From CAVZCK01 sp963773735 (GTDB lineage Bacteria > Pseudomonadota > Alphaproteobacteria > Rhizobiales > Rhodomicrobiaceae): DNA of 64,000 bases. The position numbers were made by a program, and so were the translations under genes. This document shows positions 23,651-33,403 of the stretch, piece by piece (position 1 is the first letter of the stretch; each line of letters starts with the position of its first letter). The DNA lies in assembly GCA_963773735.1 (NCBI GenBank), contig CAVZCK010000030.1, forward strand, positions 1 to 64,000, in the 5' to 3' direction. The notes beneath the pieces are model-generated. The model saw only the letters and a program-made list of their open reading frames with translations, did no database searches and was not told where the DNA came from.

Positions 23651-24991
23651 ATGAACTACGACACCTATGAGATGACCCATGCGGCAATGGCGCCGCTGCG
23701 CTGGGGCGCCGAGGGTCTGAAGCTGCAGCTCAAATCGTCCCTGAACCCGTTTCGCGACTATCTTATTCCGCGCATGATCGCAGCTGGCTGCGAAGTCTTC
23801 GAGAATATCACCCGCCGGTACGGCAAGCCGGAATTCGGCATAACCGAAACCAAGATCTTCGGCATGCCGGTGCCCATCAATCAAGAAGTCGTCTATCGCA
23901 AACCCTTCTGCAATCTCGTCCATTTTGACCGCGACGCGGCGGTCATCGGCCGCCGTTACGATCCCAAGGTACTGATCGTTGCGCCGCTTTCAGGGCACTA
24001 TGCCACGCTGTTGCGCGGCACCGTCGCGGCGATGGTCCCGGAGCACAATCTCTACATCACCGATTGGGCGGACGCTCGCAATGTGCCGCCGAGCCAAGGT
24101 CCGTTCGATCTCGACGATTACATCGACATCATTATCGAATTCATCCATTTCCTCGGGCCGAACACCCATGTCATCGCCGTCTGCCAGCCGGCCGTCCCCG
24201 TGCTGGCCGCTGTTGCCCTGATGGCCGCCCGCAACGATCCGATGCAGCCGGCCTCCATCACGCTGATGGGCGGCCCGATCGACACGCGCCGCAACGAGAC
24301 CGCCGTCAACAAGCTTGCCAAGACCCGGCCGATCGCCTGGTTCGAGCGCAATGTGATCTCACATGTGCCGTTCCCCTATGCGGGCTTCACGCGGCGGGTC
24401 TATCCGGGGTTCGTGCAGCTCACAGGGTTCATGCAAATAAATCTGGAGCGCCATGTGACCGCGCACCGTGAGCTGTTTGAGAACCTCGTCAAGGGCGACT
24501 GCGACAGCGTCGATCAGCACCGCTCGTTTTACGAGGAATATCTGGCGGTTATGGACTTGCCGGCCGAGTTCTATCTGCAAACGGTCAAGACCGTGTTTCA
24601 GGACCACGCACTGCCCGACGGCAAGATGACGCATCGCGGTGAGCCGGTCGATTGCAGCGCGATCAGGAAGACCGCACTGATGACCGTCGAAGGGGAACGG
24701 GATGACATTTGCGGGCTCGGTCAGACAGAGGCGGCGCATGATTTGTGCGCGAATATTCCGGTCGACGAGAAATATCACTATGTGCAGCCCGGCGTCGGTC
24801 ATTACGGCGTCTTCAACGGCACGCGCTGGCGCACGGAAATACAGCCCCGCATCCGGGAGTTCATCCGGACTGTTCAATTCAAGCGCATGATCGGAAACAA
24901 GGCTCCGACCATGGCCCTGCCCTATCGCAGCCTGCACGAGGAGCGCGAGGAGATCGTCGAATATTCGGCGCCGGAGCGGTCAGCTGAGTGA
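23651..24991 (+). CDS. phaZ: Intracellular polyhydroxyalkanoate depolymerase
   Basis: Cytoplasmic enzyme that mobilises stored poly-3-hydroxybutyrate. About 446 residues in the alpha/beta-hydrolase fold. The nucleophile elbow reads VIAVCQPAVPV, with Cys in place of Ser as in the intracellular PhaZ family. Other family stretches are HFDRDAAVIGRRYDPKVLIVAPLSGHYATLLRG (split here: the APLSGHYATLLRG part is diagnostic), DWADARNVP and GVGHYGVFNGTRWR, which holds the catalytic His. The ATG at 23651 follows GGGAGGG. Frame intact. No phaC or phasin gene is nearby. Confidence 0.92.
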   Translation: MNYDTYEMTHAAMAPLRWGAEGLKLQLKSSLNPFRDYLIPRMIAAGCEVFENITRRYGKPEFGITETKIFGMPVPINQEVVYRKPFCNLVHFDRDAAVIGRRYDPKVLIVAPLSGHYATLLRGTVAAMVPEHNLYITDWADARNVPPSQGPFDLDDYIDIIIEFIHFLGPNTHVIAVCQPAVPVLAAVALMAARNDPMQPASITLMGGPIDTRRNETAVNKLAKTRPIAWFERNVISHVPFPYAGFTRRVYPGFVQLTGFMQINLERHVTAHRELFENLVKGDCDSVDQHRSFYEEYLAVMDLPAEFYLQTVKTVFQDHALPDGKMTHRGEPVDCSAIRKTALMTVEGERDDICGLGQTEAAHDLCANIPVDEKYHYVQPGVGHYGVFNGTRWRTEIQPRIREFIRTVQFKRMIGNKAPTMALPYRSLHEEREEIVEYSAPERSAE

Positions 24992-25051
24992 CGTGCTGCC
25001 GTAAAGCGGCTGAAATTACGTGCTTAGCCTTTCAAGGTGCCGCATGAGATG

Positions 25052-25127
25052 CTAGTGTCCCGTCCCGCAAATGCCGACCAGCTTGCCGCCAACTCTTATC
25101 GGCATTTGCGGGACAAAGGGACACTAG
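25052..25127. mobile_element. CTAG-ended miniature palindromic element D
   Basis: 76 bases. Outer arms CTAGTGTCCC/GGGACACTAG are perfect, and so is the 16-base inner stem GTCCCGCAAATGCCGA. The two stems are offset by AAA on the right side only, the same one-sided bulge as in element A. Loop about 21 bases. It lies in the gap between phaZ and the Cys-repeat gene. Confidence 0.65.
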
Positions 25128-25140
25128 GCAAATCATTGGC

Positions 25141-25220
25141 TTAGTGTGGCGCTTATCTCGCAATTGCCGACTATGAACCTAGCCGCGAAGTTGATCGGCA
25201 ATTGCGAGACGCCGCATGAG
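25141..25220. mobile_element. Degenerate palindromic element E
   Basis: A perfect 15-base inner stem TCTCGCAATTGCCGA (25156-25170) pairs with 25195-25209. Outer arms TTAGTGTGGCG and the right arm read inward, CTCATGCGGCG, match at 7 of 11. Four unpaired bases (CTTA) lie on one side. The layout matches element D, 13 bases away. The ATG of the downstream gene at 25216 lies in its right arm. Confidence 0.5.
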
Positions 25221-26148
25221 CGTCGCGGCGAAAGACCGAAAGGCGGCCGACTTGAGATTTCGCCAAACTGTGCTGATCGCGGGCGCCGTAGCCGCCTTCC
25301 TGCAAACTGCCGCAGCACAAGAGGTCGACCGGCCTCCCTATTTCAGCAGCCGCGATGCTGATGACGCCATTGCTCGCGCGCTGGCGGCGCTGCCTCGGGC
25401 GAAATGCGGCAAGGACCCTTGTGCGCCAGCATCCACAGACGAATACGCCAATCCCCCGGTCGAGACGGCGGATGCACGCTTCGCACTCATGACCGGCGCC
25501 GAATCGGCCCGCTTGAAGTGGTGCGGCCTCGACTGGGAGGAGCGCAGCTTTCCAATGATGATGCAGGCCTTTCAGCAGAAAGGCATTCACGATCTTCGGC
25601 TCCTGATGCTGCTTCAGATCATCCACAACCTGCAGTTCGCAAGGGATTATGCGAATCTGCAAGCGCTCAAGACCTGCACCAAGGACATGCGCGCCAGCCT
25701 GGACAAACAGAACCCGCATTTCGAGATGCCGCCTTGGCAGCAAACGGTGAACAATGCGCTCCTCGATCAGTCGGTTGCCGACATGCTGCACCGGGTGCTT
25801 GGCGACATCCAGAATGCGCATTGCGGGGACGAACCATGTGCGCCGGCGACAGCCGAGGAGATGGCCCATCCTCCAATTTCGATTGAGGAGGCACGCGAGG
25901 CGATGAAGGTCGGGCTGTTGTCCGGAGCGGCTGAATTCTGCGGTCTGGATTGGCAGCACCGCATCTTTCTGCCCTTCATAAGCCACCATCGCCACGCACT
26001 GAATATGTCGATGCGCCAACTGACGATCGTCGGGACGTTGGTCAGCACCATGCAGGGATTTATTGTCGGCAGCTATAAGAAGCGCGGCCAGCCCTGCACC
26101 GAGGAGCTGAAACAGATGCTTGAACGGCATTTGGCGAAAGGGCAGTAA
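25216..26148 (+). CDS. Secreted protein of two tandem four-cysteine repeats, unknown function
   Basis: 310 residues with a signal peptide (hydrophobic 19-33, likely cut after TAAAQ). The mature protein is two copies of a domain of about 139 residues. Repeat 1 has Cys at 64, 69, 103 and 154; repeat 2 has Cys at 203, 208, 242 and 294, almost the same spacing (5, 34, 51/52). Shared motifs are CGxxPCAPA followed about 28 residues on by CGLDW. I know no name for the family. Paired cysteines and export suggest a disulfide-bonded or metal-binding periplasmic role. Frame intact. The ATG sits in the arm of palindromic element E and has no clear ribosome site. Confidence 0.8.
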   Translation: MSVAAKDRKAADLRFRQTVLIAGAVAAFLQTAAAQEVDRPPYFSSRDADDAIARALAALPRAKCGKDPCAPASTDEYANPPVETADARFALMTGAESARLKWCGLDWEERSFPMMMQAFQQKGIHDLRLLMLLQIIHNLQFARDYANLQALKTCTKDMRASLDKQNPHFEMPPWQQTVNNALLDQSVADMLHRVLGDIQNAHCGDEPCAPATAEEMAHPPISIEEAREAMKVGLLSGAAEFCGLDWQHRIFLPFISHHRHALNMSMRQLTIVGTLVSTMQGFIVGSYKKRGQPCTEELKQMLERHLAKGQ

Positions 26149-26161
26149 GCCGTCGCCTGGG

Positions 26162-26970
26162 TCAGTCCGGCGGCGCCTGCAGAAAGAACCAGCTGTTGCA
26201 TACCGGCATGAAGCCGATATTCGCGTAACAGCGGTTTGCGGCCGGGTTGGCAAGATCGGTGTAAAGATAGGCAGTCGCCCGGCCCTCCGCGTAGATCTTC
26301 TCAACGACGGCGGCGGTGACCGACCCGGCATAGCCCCGCCCCCTTTGCGCGGGCGGCGTATAAACGGCGGCGATCGCCGCGGCGGCGCGTGTCCGCCTGA
26401 CGATCCCGGCCATCGAAACGGGCCGCCCGTCCGCCAGCCAGAGCATATAATCGCCGGTCGCCGCTTTGCGATCCATCGCCTCACGCGCCGGAACCGGGTC
26501 GTCCGGAACCGCCTCGGCGCAGAAAGCCAGGAGCCATTCGGTGAAGAGATCGGTGTCGGCCGCCGTGAGCGTGCGGGCACTGCCTTCAGCGCCCGGATAT
26601 TGCGGCGCTCTCGGAAAGCGCATGGATGCGCTGTGCCTTCGGCTTGGTGAAGCGCTCGCCGAGTTCCCTCGCATGCTCAACAAACCACGGCGCCGTCTCG
26701 CCGGAGCCCACCACGCTGTCGGAACCTCGTTCCTGCCACCTGATCGGCGAGTTGACGGCTATGATCTCGTTTCAGGTCGCCAAGAACGAGTCCGCGGGCC
26801 GGGTCGGTTCGCAGGGCGCAAGCTCCAGGCTCGCCGAACGACCAGATCTCGACCGGCCTCTGGGGCCTTTCGCGCGCCGCCCACGCGATCAGGCCGAGGA
26901 TCAGATTGTTTCTCGGCTCATCCTGCTCCAGCGCCGGCACGTGATATTGGGTGAATTCGGTGAAATCCAT
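26162..26970 (-). CDS. GNAT-family acetyltransferase (frameshifted)
   Basis: About 269 residues when two breaks (near 26770 and 26600) are bridged. The C-terminal half is a GNAT domain with the acetyl-CoA loop VYTPPAQRGRGYAGSVTAAVVEKI and the LYTDLANPAANRCYANIGF segment. The N-terminal half starts MDFTEFTQYHVPALEQDEPRNNLILG, as in two-part GNAT proteins. ATG 26970 has AGGTGG eight bases upstream and lies 12 bases after the M3 peptidase stop, so the two are likely cotranscribed. Substrate unknown. Confidence 0.78.
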
Positions 26971-26982
26971 CAGCGCGGCCAC

Positions 26983-29046
26983 CTAACCTACCTCGCTCCC
27001 GGCTCTTTTTAGTCCGCGCTTTTCGAGAAGCGCGCCGATCGCCGGCATTCGTCCCCGAAACGCCGTGTAGGCTTCGGCCGGGTCCATGCTGCCGCCGCTC
27101 GAATAAATATAGCGATGCAGTCTTTCGGCAGTCTCGGGATGGAAAACGTCGCCCGCCTCCTCGAAGGCGCCAAAGGCATCGGCATCCATCACCTCAGACC
27201 ACAGATAGCTGTAATAGCCCGCCGCATAGCCACCCGCGAACAGATGCAGGAAATGCGGCGGCCGGTGACGCAGCACGATCCCGGCCGGCATTCCGATCCG
27301 TTTAAGCGCCTCCGTTTCGGCGGCATCGATGTCGATCGCTTCATCGGTCCGCGCGGCTTCGTGCAGCGCCAAATCGACCAACGCCGAAGCCACATATTCG
27401 ACCGTGGCGAAGCCCTGATCGAATTTGCGCGCATTCAGCACCTTCTGCATCAGCGCATCGGGCATCGGCTCGCCGGTCTCGGCATGAAGCGCATAGTCTT
27501 TGAGAATTTCCGGCGTCATCGCCCAATGCTCGTAAAGCTGCGAGGGCAACTCGACGAAGTCCCGCTTGACGTTGGTCCCGGACAGTGAGGGATAGGTCAC
27601 ATTCGAGAGCAGGCCGTGCAGCCCATGGCCAAATTCATGAAACAAGGTCCGCACATCATCGATGCTTAGAAGCGAGGGCTCGCCCGGCGCACCCTTCACC
27701 AGATTGAGCACATTAACGATGATCGGACGCACTTCGCCATCGAGACGGTGCTGGTCGCGGAAGCTCGACATCCAGGCGCCGCCGCGCTTTGACGGCCGGG
27801 TGAAGTAATCGCCGATGAACAGCCCGACCGGCTTGCCGTCACGCCCGAAAACATCCCAGACGCGCACATCGGGATGGTAGACCGGCAGATCCTTGCGCTC
27901 CTTGAAGCTGAGGCCGAATAGCCGCCGCGCCGTCTCGAAGGCCGCATCAATCATACGGCTGAGCTCGAAATAGGGCTTCAGCTCGGCTTCGTCGAGATCG
28001 TGCTTCACTTTGCGCAGCTTCTCGGCATAGTGCCGCCAGTCCCAGGGCGCGATGGCAAAATTGCCGCCTTCGGCCGCTGCGATTTTGGCCAACTCATCCC
28101 GATCCTCCTGCGCACGGGCGCGCGCAGGTTCCCAGACGGCCAGCAGCAGCTCGTGCACGGCCTGCGGCGTCTTCGCCATGGTGTCGTCAAGGCTGAACTC
28201 AGCAAAGCTCTCATGGCCGAGCAATTCGGCTTTTTCGGCGCGGAGTTGCAGCGTTTCGGCGATGATGGCGCGGTTGTCGGTCTCGCCGCCCTTGGCGCCG
28301 CGCGCGATCCAGGCTTTGAACGCCTCCTCGCGCAGATCGCGGCGTGCGGAGAATTGCAGAAAAGGCGCGATGCTGGAGCGCGACAGGGTGACGGCATATT
28401 TGGCCTCATGGCCGCGCTCCTTCGCGGTCGCGGCCGCCGCCGAGCGGAAAAAGCCGGGCAGCCCATCCAGATCGCCCTCCTCCAGCAGCATCAGATAGCC
28501 GCTCTCATCTTCGAGCACATTCTGGGCGAATTGCGTCGAGAGCGCGGCCTGTCGCTCGGTGATTTCGGCCATGCGTTCGCGGCCCGCCTCGTTGAGCTGC
28601 GCCCCCGCGCGGATGAAGTCGCGATGTGTCTCCTCCAGCAGGCGCCGCTGCTCAGAGGTCAGACCGGATGTCTCGCGCGGCGCATAAACCGCGTCGATTT
28701 TGGCGAACAAATCCTGGTTGGTATAAATCGCCTGATAGTGAGCGGCCATGCGCGGCGTCATCTCGCGCTCAATCTCGCGGAGCGCCTCGTCGCTGTCGGT
28801 GGCAGCCAGGTTGAAGAACACCCGGTTCACCCGCTGCAAAAGACGACCGCTGCGCTCCATCGCTCCGATCACATTGTCAAAATTCGGCTGCGACGGATCG
28901 GCGATGATCGCCACGATCTCATCATTGTGCCGGGCGAAAGCGGCATCGAATGCAGGCTGGTAATGCTCCGGCTTGACCTCGCCGAAAGGCGGCATCTCAT
29001 GAGGCGCCGTCCATGGCACCAGCAGCGGGTTATCCATCGTGGTCAT
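26983..29046 (-). CDS. M3-family metallopeptidase (oligopeptidase / peptidyl-dipeptidase Dcp type)
   Basis: Cytoplasmic zinc peptidase that trims short peptides. About 687 residues, full length and intact. The zinc site HEFGHGLHGLLS gives HExxH, with the third ligand Glu in the downstream helix. Other M3 signs are the N-terminal PPFGEVKPEHYQPAFDAA, GLFIGDYFTRPSKRGGAWM and the C-terminal FAGGYAAGYYSYLWSEVMDADAF. I start at ATG 29046, which has AAGGA seven bases upstream, not at an upstream in-frame codon. The GNAT gene follows 12 bases after its stop. OpdA and Dcp cannot be told apart with certainty here. Confidence 0.92.
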   Translation of the reverse strand: MTTMDNPLLVPWTAPHEMPPFGEVKPEHYQPAFDAAFARHNDEIVAIIADPSQPNFDNVIGAMERSGRLLQRVNRVFFNLAATDSDEALREIEREMTPRMAAHYQAIYTNQDLFAKIDAVYAPRETSGLTSEQRRLLEETHRDFIRAGAQLNEAGRERMAEITERQAALSTQFAQNVLEDESGYLMLLEEGDLDGLPGFFRSAAAATAKERGHEAKYAVTLSRSSIAPFLQFSARRDLREEAFKAWIARGAKGGETDNRAIIAETLQLRAEKAELLGHESFAEFSLDDTMAKTPQAVHELLLAVWEPARARAQEDRDELAKIAAAEGGNFAIAPWDWRHYAEKLRKVKHDLDEAELKPYFELSRMIDAAFETARRLFGLSFKERKDLPVYHPDVRVWDVFGRDGKPVGLFIGDYFTRPSKRGGAWMSSFRDQHRLDGEVRPIIVNVLNLVKGAPGEPSLLSIDDVRTLFHEFGHGLHGLLSNVTYPSLSGTNVKRDFVELPSQLYEHWAMTPEILKDYALHAETGEPMPDALMQKVLNARKFDQGFATVEYVASALVDLALHEAARTDEAIDIDAAETEALKRIGMPAGIVLRHRPPHFLHLFAGGYAAGYYSYLWSEVMDADAFGAFEEAGDVFHPETAERLHRYIYSSGGSMDPAEAYTAFRGRMPAIGALLEKRGLKRAGSEVG

Positions 29047-29315
29047 GCAAAGTCCTTGGGTGCGGTGATGGTGTTCACGACCTGCGCGTGCCCGCGCGGT
29101 CCATAGCTGAAATCCTTTATGGGGTAGGGACAGCGGCGGCGCAATGCTCCCGCATTGTTGCACTCAAAGGCCTACCGCTGACCGCTTCGGCACATGGCTA
29201 TAAAAGCACGTTGATAAGTGAGGCGCCGAAAGTGCGGAATGCCGACGGAGCTTGTTAAACTCTTGAAGGAATGCTCCAGCGTTTCGCTGAAGTCCTTTGA
29301 GGGAACTGTCTGAAA

Positions 29316-30213
29316 ATGCCCAATGTTACCAAACCTAAAACATCTAAAGGTGAAGCTATTGATGCTCTGCTGAACGCTTTCGAAGACGCTAAGCATGTCG
29401 ACAATGACGGCGTCGAATTCTGGCTTGCCCGCGAACTTGCGCCCTTGCTCGGCTACAAGCGGTGGGAGAATTTCGAAACAGCAATCGGTCGGGCTCAGGT
29501 CGCCTGTCAGAATGTGGGCGAAGATATGCAGGACCATTTTCGTGACGCCACGAAAATGGTCGAGATCGGGAGTGGGGCAAAGCGCGAACAGCAGGACTAC
29601 GAGCTAACACGATTTGCCGCCTACCTCATCGCGCTTAACGGCGATCCGAATAAGCATGAGATTGCTGCGGCACAGACGTACTTCGCCGTCCAAACGCGTC
29701 GGCAGGAAATGGCGGATATGGCCGAAGGTCTGCGGCCTGCTCTTAATGAGGACGAACGCCGCGTTCTCCTTCGCGAAGAGATCAAGAAACACAATAAATC
29801 TCTCGCCCGCGCGGCGAAGGCGCACGGCGTGCAGAAGAGCGTCGAATATGCGGTCTTTCAAAATGAGGGCTATTAAAGGGCTTTATGGCGGCCTCGATAA
29901 GAGTGGCATTCAGCGCCGCAAGCAATTGGCGCCCAAGCACGACATTCTGGACCACATGCCCAGCGCCGAATTGGCCGCGAACCTATTTCGCGCGACGCAA
30001 ACAGAAGAGCAGCTTGCAAAGATTCGCAAAGCTGGAGCGAGCGGTAAGGCGGTAGCGAACAAAACGCACTTTGACATTGGCAAGAAAGTCCGCAAAACGA
30101 TTGCGGAAATTGGTGGCACGATGCCGGAAGATTATGCGGCCGTGGAGCACGTCAAGGAAGCCAAGAAACGTATGAAGACTGACAAGAAAAAGGCAATCGC
30201 GGAAAAGAAATAA
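29316..30213 (+). pseudogene. dinD: DNA-damage-inducible protein D, one-base frameshift
   Basis: Close in plan to E. coli DinD, which inhibits RecA strand exchange. The BRO-N-like part has GVEFWLARELAPLLGYKRWENFE and YELTRFAAYLIALNGDPNK. The second part has LYGGLDKSGIQRRK, HILDHM-like DILDHMPSAELAANLFRATQTEEQL and a lysine-rich tail. The frame stops at TAA 29874-29876 after FQNEGY and continues one base later with KGLYGGL. Removing one T from TATTAAAGG would restore it. Total about 298 codons. Its GC content is lower than its neighbours', so it may be acquired. No LexA box was identified upstream. Confidence 0.85.
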
Positions 30214-30233
30214 CCTTCGCCGTACGGCGAGGG
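30214..30233. terminator. Hairpin between convergent dinD and tex
   Basis: CCTTCGC and GCGAGGG pair around CGTACG with one wobble. It lies directly after the dinD stop and 28 bases before the tex stop. It could serve both genes. No T-run. Confidence 0.35.
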
Positions 30234-30261
30234 TCGCCATTGCAGGCTCAATTGCCAAAGC

Positions 30262-32582
30262 TCATTTCCGCCGCATGGCCTTGGACAGCGCCGCACCGAA
30301 CGCGCCCATGCCCGGCGACTGTTCCTTGCCGCGGGCGGGCGGACTGCTCGACTTCGGACCGCGGGCAGGCTCGTGCCGATTCCCGTCGCCCGAGGCCCGC
30401 GCTTCGCCGCCGCCATCCTTGCGCATCGACAGGCCGATGCGCTTGCGCTTCACATCGACTTCGAGCACGCGCACCTTCACCACGTCGCCGGCCTTGACCA
30501 CCTCATGCGGGTCTTTGACGAAGCGGTCGGCAAGCTGAGAGACGTGAACGAGCCCATCCTGATGCACGCCGATATCGACGAAGGCGCCGAACGCCGCGAC
30601 GTTGGTGACCGTACCTTCGAGAAGCATTCCGGGGCGCAGATCCACCATCTCCTCCACGCCCTCGGCGAACGTCGCCGTCTTGAATTCGGGGCGCGGGTCG
30701 CGGCCCGGCTTTTCCAGCTCGGCGATGATGTCGCGCACGGTCGGCAGGCCGAATTTTTCGTCGACGAAGACAGCCGGGATTGAGCGCTTTGAGAGCCGCG
30801 CTGTCGCCCATCAGCGCCCGCACATCGCGGCCGCAGGCGGCGACGATCTTCCGGGCCACGCCATAAGCTTCGGGATGCACGGCGGAGGCGTCCAGCGGCT
30901 CTTTGCCGTCGCGGATACGCAGGAAACCGGCGCTTTGCTCGAAGGCCTTGGGCCCGAGCCGGGAGACTTTGAGCAGCTCTTTCCTTGTCTTGAACGGGCC
31001 GTTCTGATTGCGGTGCGCGACAACCGCCTCGGCGAGCGAGGTGCCGAGCCCTGAGACGCGCGCAAGCAGCGAGGCCGACGCCGTGTTCAGATCGACGCCG
31101 ACCGCATTCACCGCGTCCTCCACCACGGCATCGAGCGACTTGGCGAGGCGGCTCTGATCGACATCATGCTGATACTGGCCGACGCCGATCGATTTCGGTT
31201 CGATCTTGACCAGCTCGGCAAGCGGGTCCTGCAAGCGCCGCGCGATCGACACCGCTCCGCGCAGCGACACGTCGAGATCGGGAAACTCGGCCGCCGCCGT
31301 CGCGGAGGCGGAGTAGACCGACGCGCCCGCCTCGCTGACCACGATCTTGATCGGCTTGGGCGGCGGCATCAGCCCGATCATGTCGGAAACGAGCTTGTCG
31401 GTCTCGCGGCTCGCCGTGCCGTTGCCGATGGCGATCAGCTCGACCTTGTGCTTGCGGATCAGTCCGGCAATTTCGGCCTGCGCGCCACGCACGTCGTTCC
31501 GCGGCTGGAATGGGTAGACGGTCGCCGTGTCGACGAGTTTGCCGGTGCCGTCCACGACCGCGACTTTGACGCCCGTCCGAATGCCCGGATCGAGGCCCAT
31601 GGTCGGGCGCGAACCGGCCGGCGCAGCGAGCAGCAGATCCTTCAGATTGCGCGCGAAAACGTGGATCGCCTCTTCCTCGGCGCGCTCGCGCATGTCGGTC
31701 ATCAGATCGAGCGACAGGCTGAGCGAAAGCTTCACCTTCCAGGCCCAGCGCGCCACATCCATCAGCCAGGCATCCGCTGCGCCGCGCTTCGGCTGAATAT
31801 CGTAAGTTCCGGCGATGATCCGCTCGACCGGCTTGACGGCGGAAGTGTCCTCCGCATCGACATCGAGATCGAGCGAGATCACCTCCTCATTGCGCGCGCG
31901 CAGCATGGCGAGCGCCCGGTGGCTCGGGATATCCTTCCAATTCTCGGCGTGATTGAAATAGTCGGCGAATTTGGCGCCCTCCTCCTCCTTGCCTTTCTGC
32001 ACTTTCGCGGTCAGCACGGCGCGGGCCTTCATGTGAGCCGCGCAGCTTGCCGACCAGATCGGCATTTTCCGCAAATGTCTCAGTCAGAATGTCGCGCGCG
32101 CCGTCGAGCGCGGCTTTCGTATCGGCCACCTCTTCGGTAAGGAACTGCGTGGCGAATTCAGCCGGATCGAGCTTGCGATTTTCCAGGATTGCGTCCGCGA
32201 GCGGCTGCAGGCCCTTCTCGCGGGCGATCTGCGCGCGGGTGCGGCGCTTCGGCTTATAGGGCAGATAGAGGTCTTCGAGCTCGGCCTTGGTCCCGACGCC
32301 GGCGATTTTCGCGGCCAGCTCATCGGTCAGCTTGCCTTGCGAGGAAATGCTGTCGAGCACCGTCTTGCGCCGCGCCTCCAGCTCGCGCAGATAGCCGAGC
32401 CGCTCCTCCAATTCGCGAAGCTGGCCATCGTCGAGGCCGCCAGTCGCCTCCTTGCGGTAGCGCGCGACGAACGGCACGGTCGCACCCTCATCGAGCAGCG
32501 CGACGGCGGCGGTCACCTGCTGCGGCTTGGCGTTGATTTCGGCGGCGATGAGCTGTGCGATGCGTGTCTGAACGTCCGACAT
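30262..32582 (-). CDS. tex: Tex-family RNA-binding transcription accessory protein (frameshifted)
   Basis: Tex is a cytoplasmic nucleic-acid-binding factor related to Spt6. About 773 residues. N-terminal Tex domain (PFVARYRKEATGGLDDGQLRELEERL split as in the family, YLPYKPKRRTRAQIAREKGL), a YqgF/RuvC-like domain (MGLDPGIRTGVKVAVVDGTG), a helix-hairpin-helix part (GLGTSLAEAVVAHRNQNGPF) and a C-terminal S1 domain (GTVTNVAAFGAFVDIGVHQDGLVHVSQL). One-base breaks near 32040 and 30782. ATG 32582 follows GGAG at six bases. It converges on dinD. Confidence 0.92.
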
Positions 32583-32806
32583 TCCGGCTCCAGGAATCAA
32601 ATGACCAACCGGCGGAGGATAGGCACGCGCAGCCCCTTTGCCAAGCGGCGCCGGCCCCGGCATAGCTCTTCTTCCGAATGCGCAAATCGGGTGCGGCGAT
32701 CATCACTGCCGTTCGCGAAGAGGGAACCCCAGGAACGGCGCGGTTGCCGGCATTGCTTTCGCCCCGCCATTCGCTTAAGGTGCGGGCATGCCAGGCACCT
32801 GCGCAA

Positions 32807-32883
32807 GCACCCATAGCTCAGCTGGATAGAGCGTTGCCCTCCGAAGGCAGAGGTCACAGGTTCGAATCCTGTTGGGTGCGCCA
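32807..32883 (+). tRNA. tRNA-Arg (anticodon CCG)
   Basis: 77 bases including an encoded CCA. Acceptor GCACCCA/TGGGTGC with discriminator G, D-stem GCTC/GAGC, anticodon stem TTGCC/GGCAG around loop CTCCGAA giving anticodon CCG, and T-arm ACAGG-TTCGAAT-CCTGT. All stems pair; one G-T closes the anticodon arm. It is an isolated gene, and I see no integrase or 3'-end duplication, so no island is attached. Confidence 0.97.
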
Positions 32884-33010
32884 CTATAAGTCTTTGAATT
32901 ATAAGGCTTTTCCCTACCTTACTAGCCAGTCAGAGCTACAACAGCACCCTTGGGCCAAGCTCACTAAGCGAACAAGCGCTCGCTTATCGGCGGGCGATCA
33001 GGGCCTAGCT

Positions 33011-33403
33011 CTAGTACTTCTTAGGCACCACGTAGAATGTATTTCCAGAGTAAGGATTACCCGCGCCGTAAGGATTATTTATGCTGTCGGGTGAATATTC
33101 GCTGCCATATCGGCCATAGGGGTTCGAAACTGAATTCGGATCGTATTTATTCGTGCTTAAATTACCTCTGTAATCTCCATTTTGGTCAAAAATTTGTGGC
33201 GGATTAGTTGCGTAAGGATTAGTCCACGACTTGTCGCTATAGGGACTCCCATATTGGCTATATGGGTTCATCAATCCATCGGGTTTGTATGGACTTCCCG
33301 CGCCATAGGGATTATTGAGGCAATTGTTATCGTATGGACAAAGTGCGTAAGCGCGGCTCATACAAAGAACGCTTATAATCAACGCCATACAAATTCTAAG
33401 CAT
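33011..33403 (-). CDS. Small secreted NPYG/SPYS-repeat protein
   Basis: About 130 residues with a signal peptide (ICMALIISVLCMSRAYA). The mature part is rich in Asn, Pro, Tyr, Gly and Ser. It is built of imperfect repeats such as NNPYGAGSPY, MNPYSQYGSPYS, TNPYATNPP, SNPYGRYGSEYS and NNPYGAGNPYS, with a central DQNGDYRGNL strand. Similar short exported repeat proteins occur in many proteobacteria, without known function. ATG 33403 follows GGGGG at six bases and is preferred to ATG 33409. Low GC relative to its flanks. It stands alone after the tRNA. Confidence 0.72.
   Translation of the reverse strand: MLRICMALIISVLCMSRAYALCPYDNNCLNNPYGAGSPYKPDGLMNPYSQYGSPYSDKSWTNPYATNPPQIFDQNGDYRGNLSTNKYDPNSVSNPYGRYGSEYSPDSINNPYGAGNPYSGNTFYVVPKKY

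Noticed and set aside
29860..29890. Programmed +1 frameshift in dinD
   Set aside because: The tRNA that reads TAT could not re-pair on ATT after a +1 slip, and no stimulatory element is visible. An indel is simpler.
32597..32884. Minus-strand open frame through the tRNA
   Set aside because: It is the reverse complement of tRNA-Arg, a well-known source of false hypothetical proteins (MAHPTGFEPVTSAFG-type starts).
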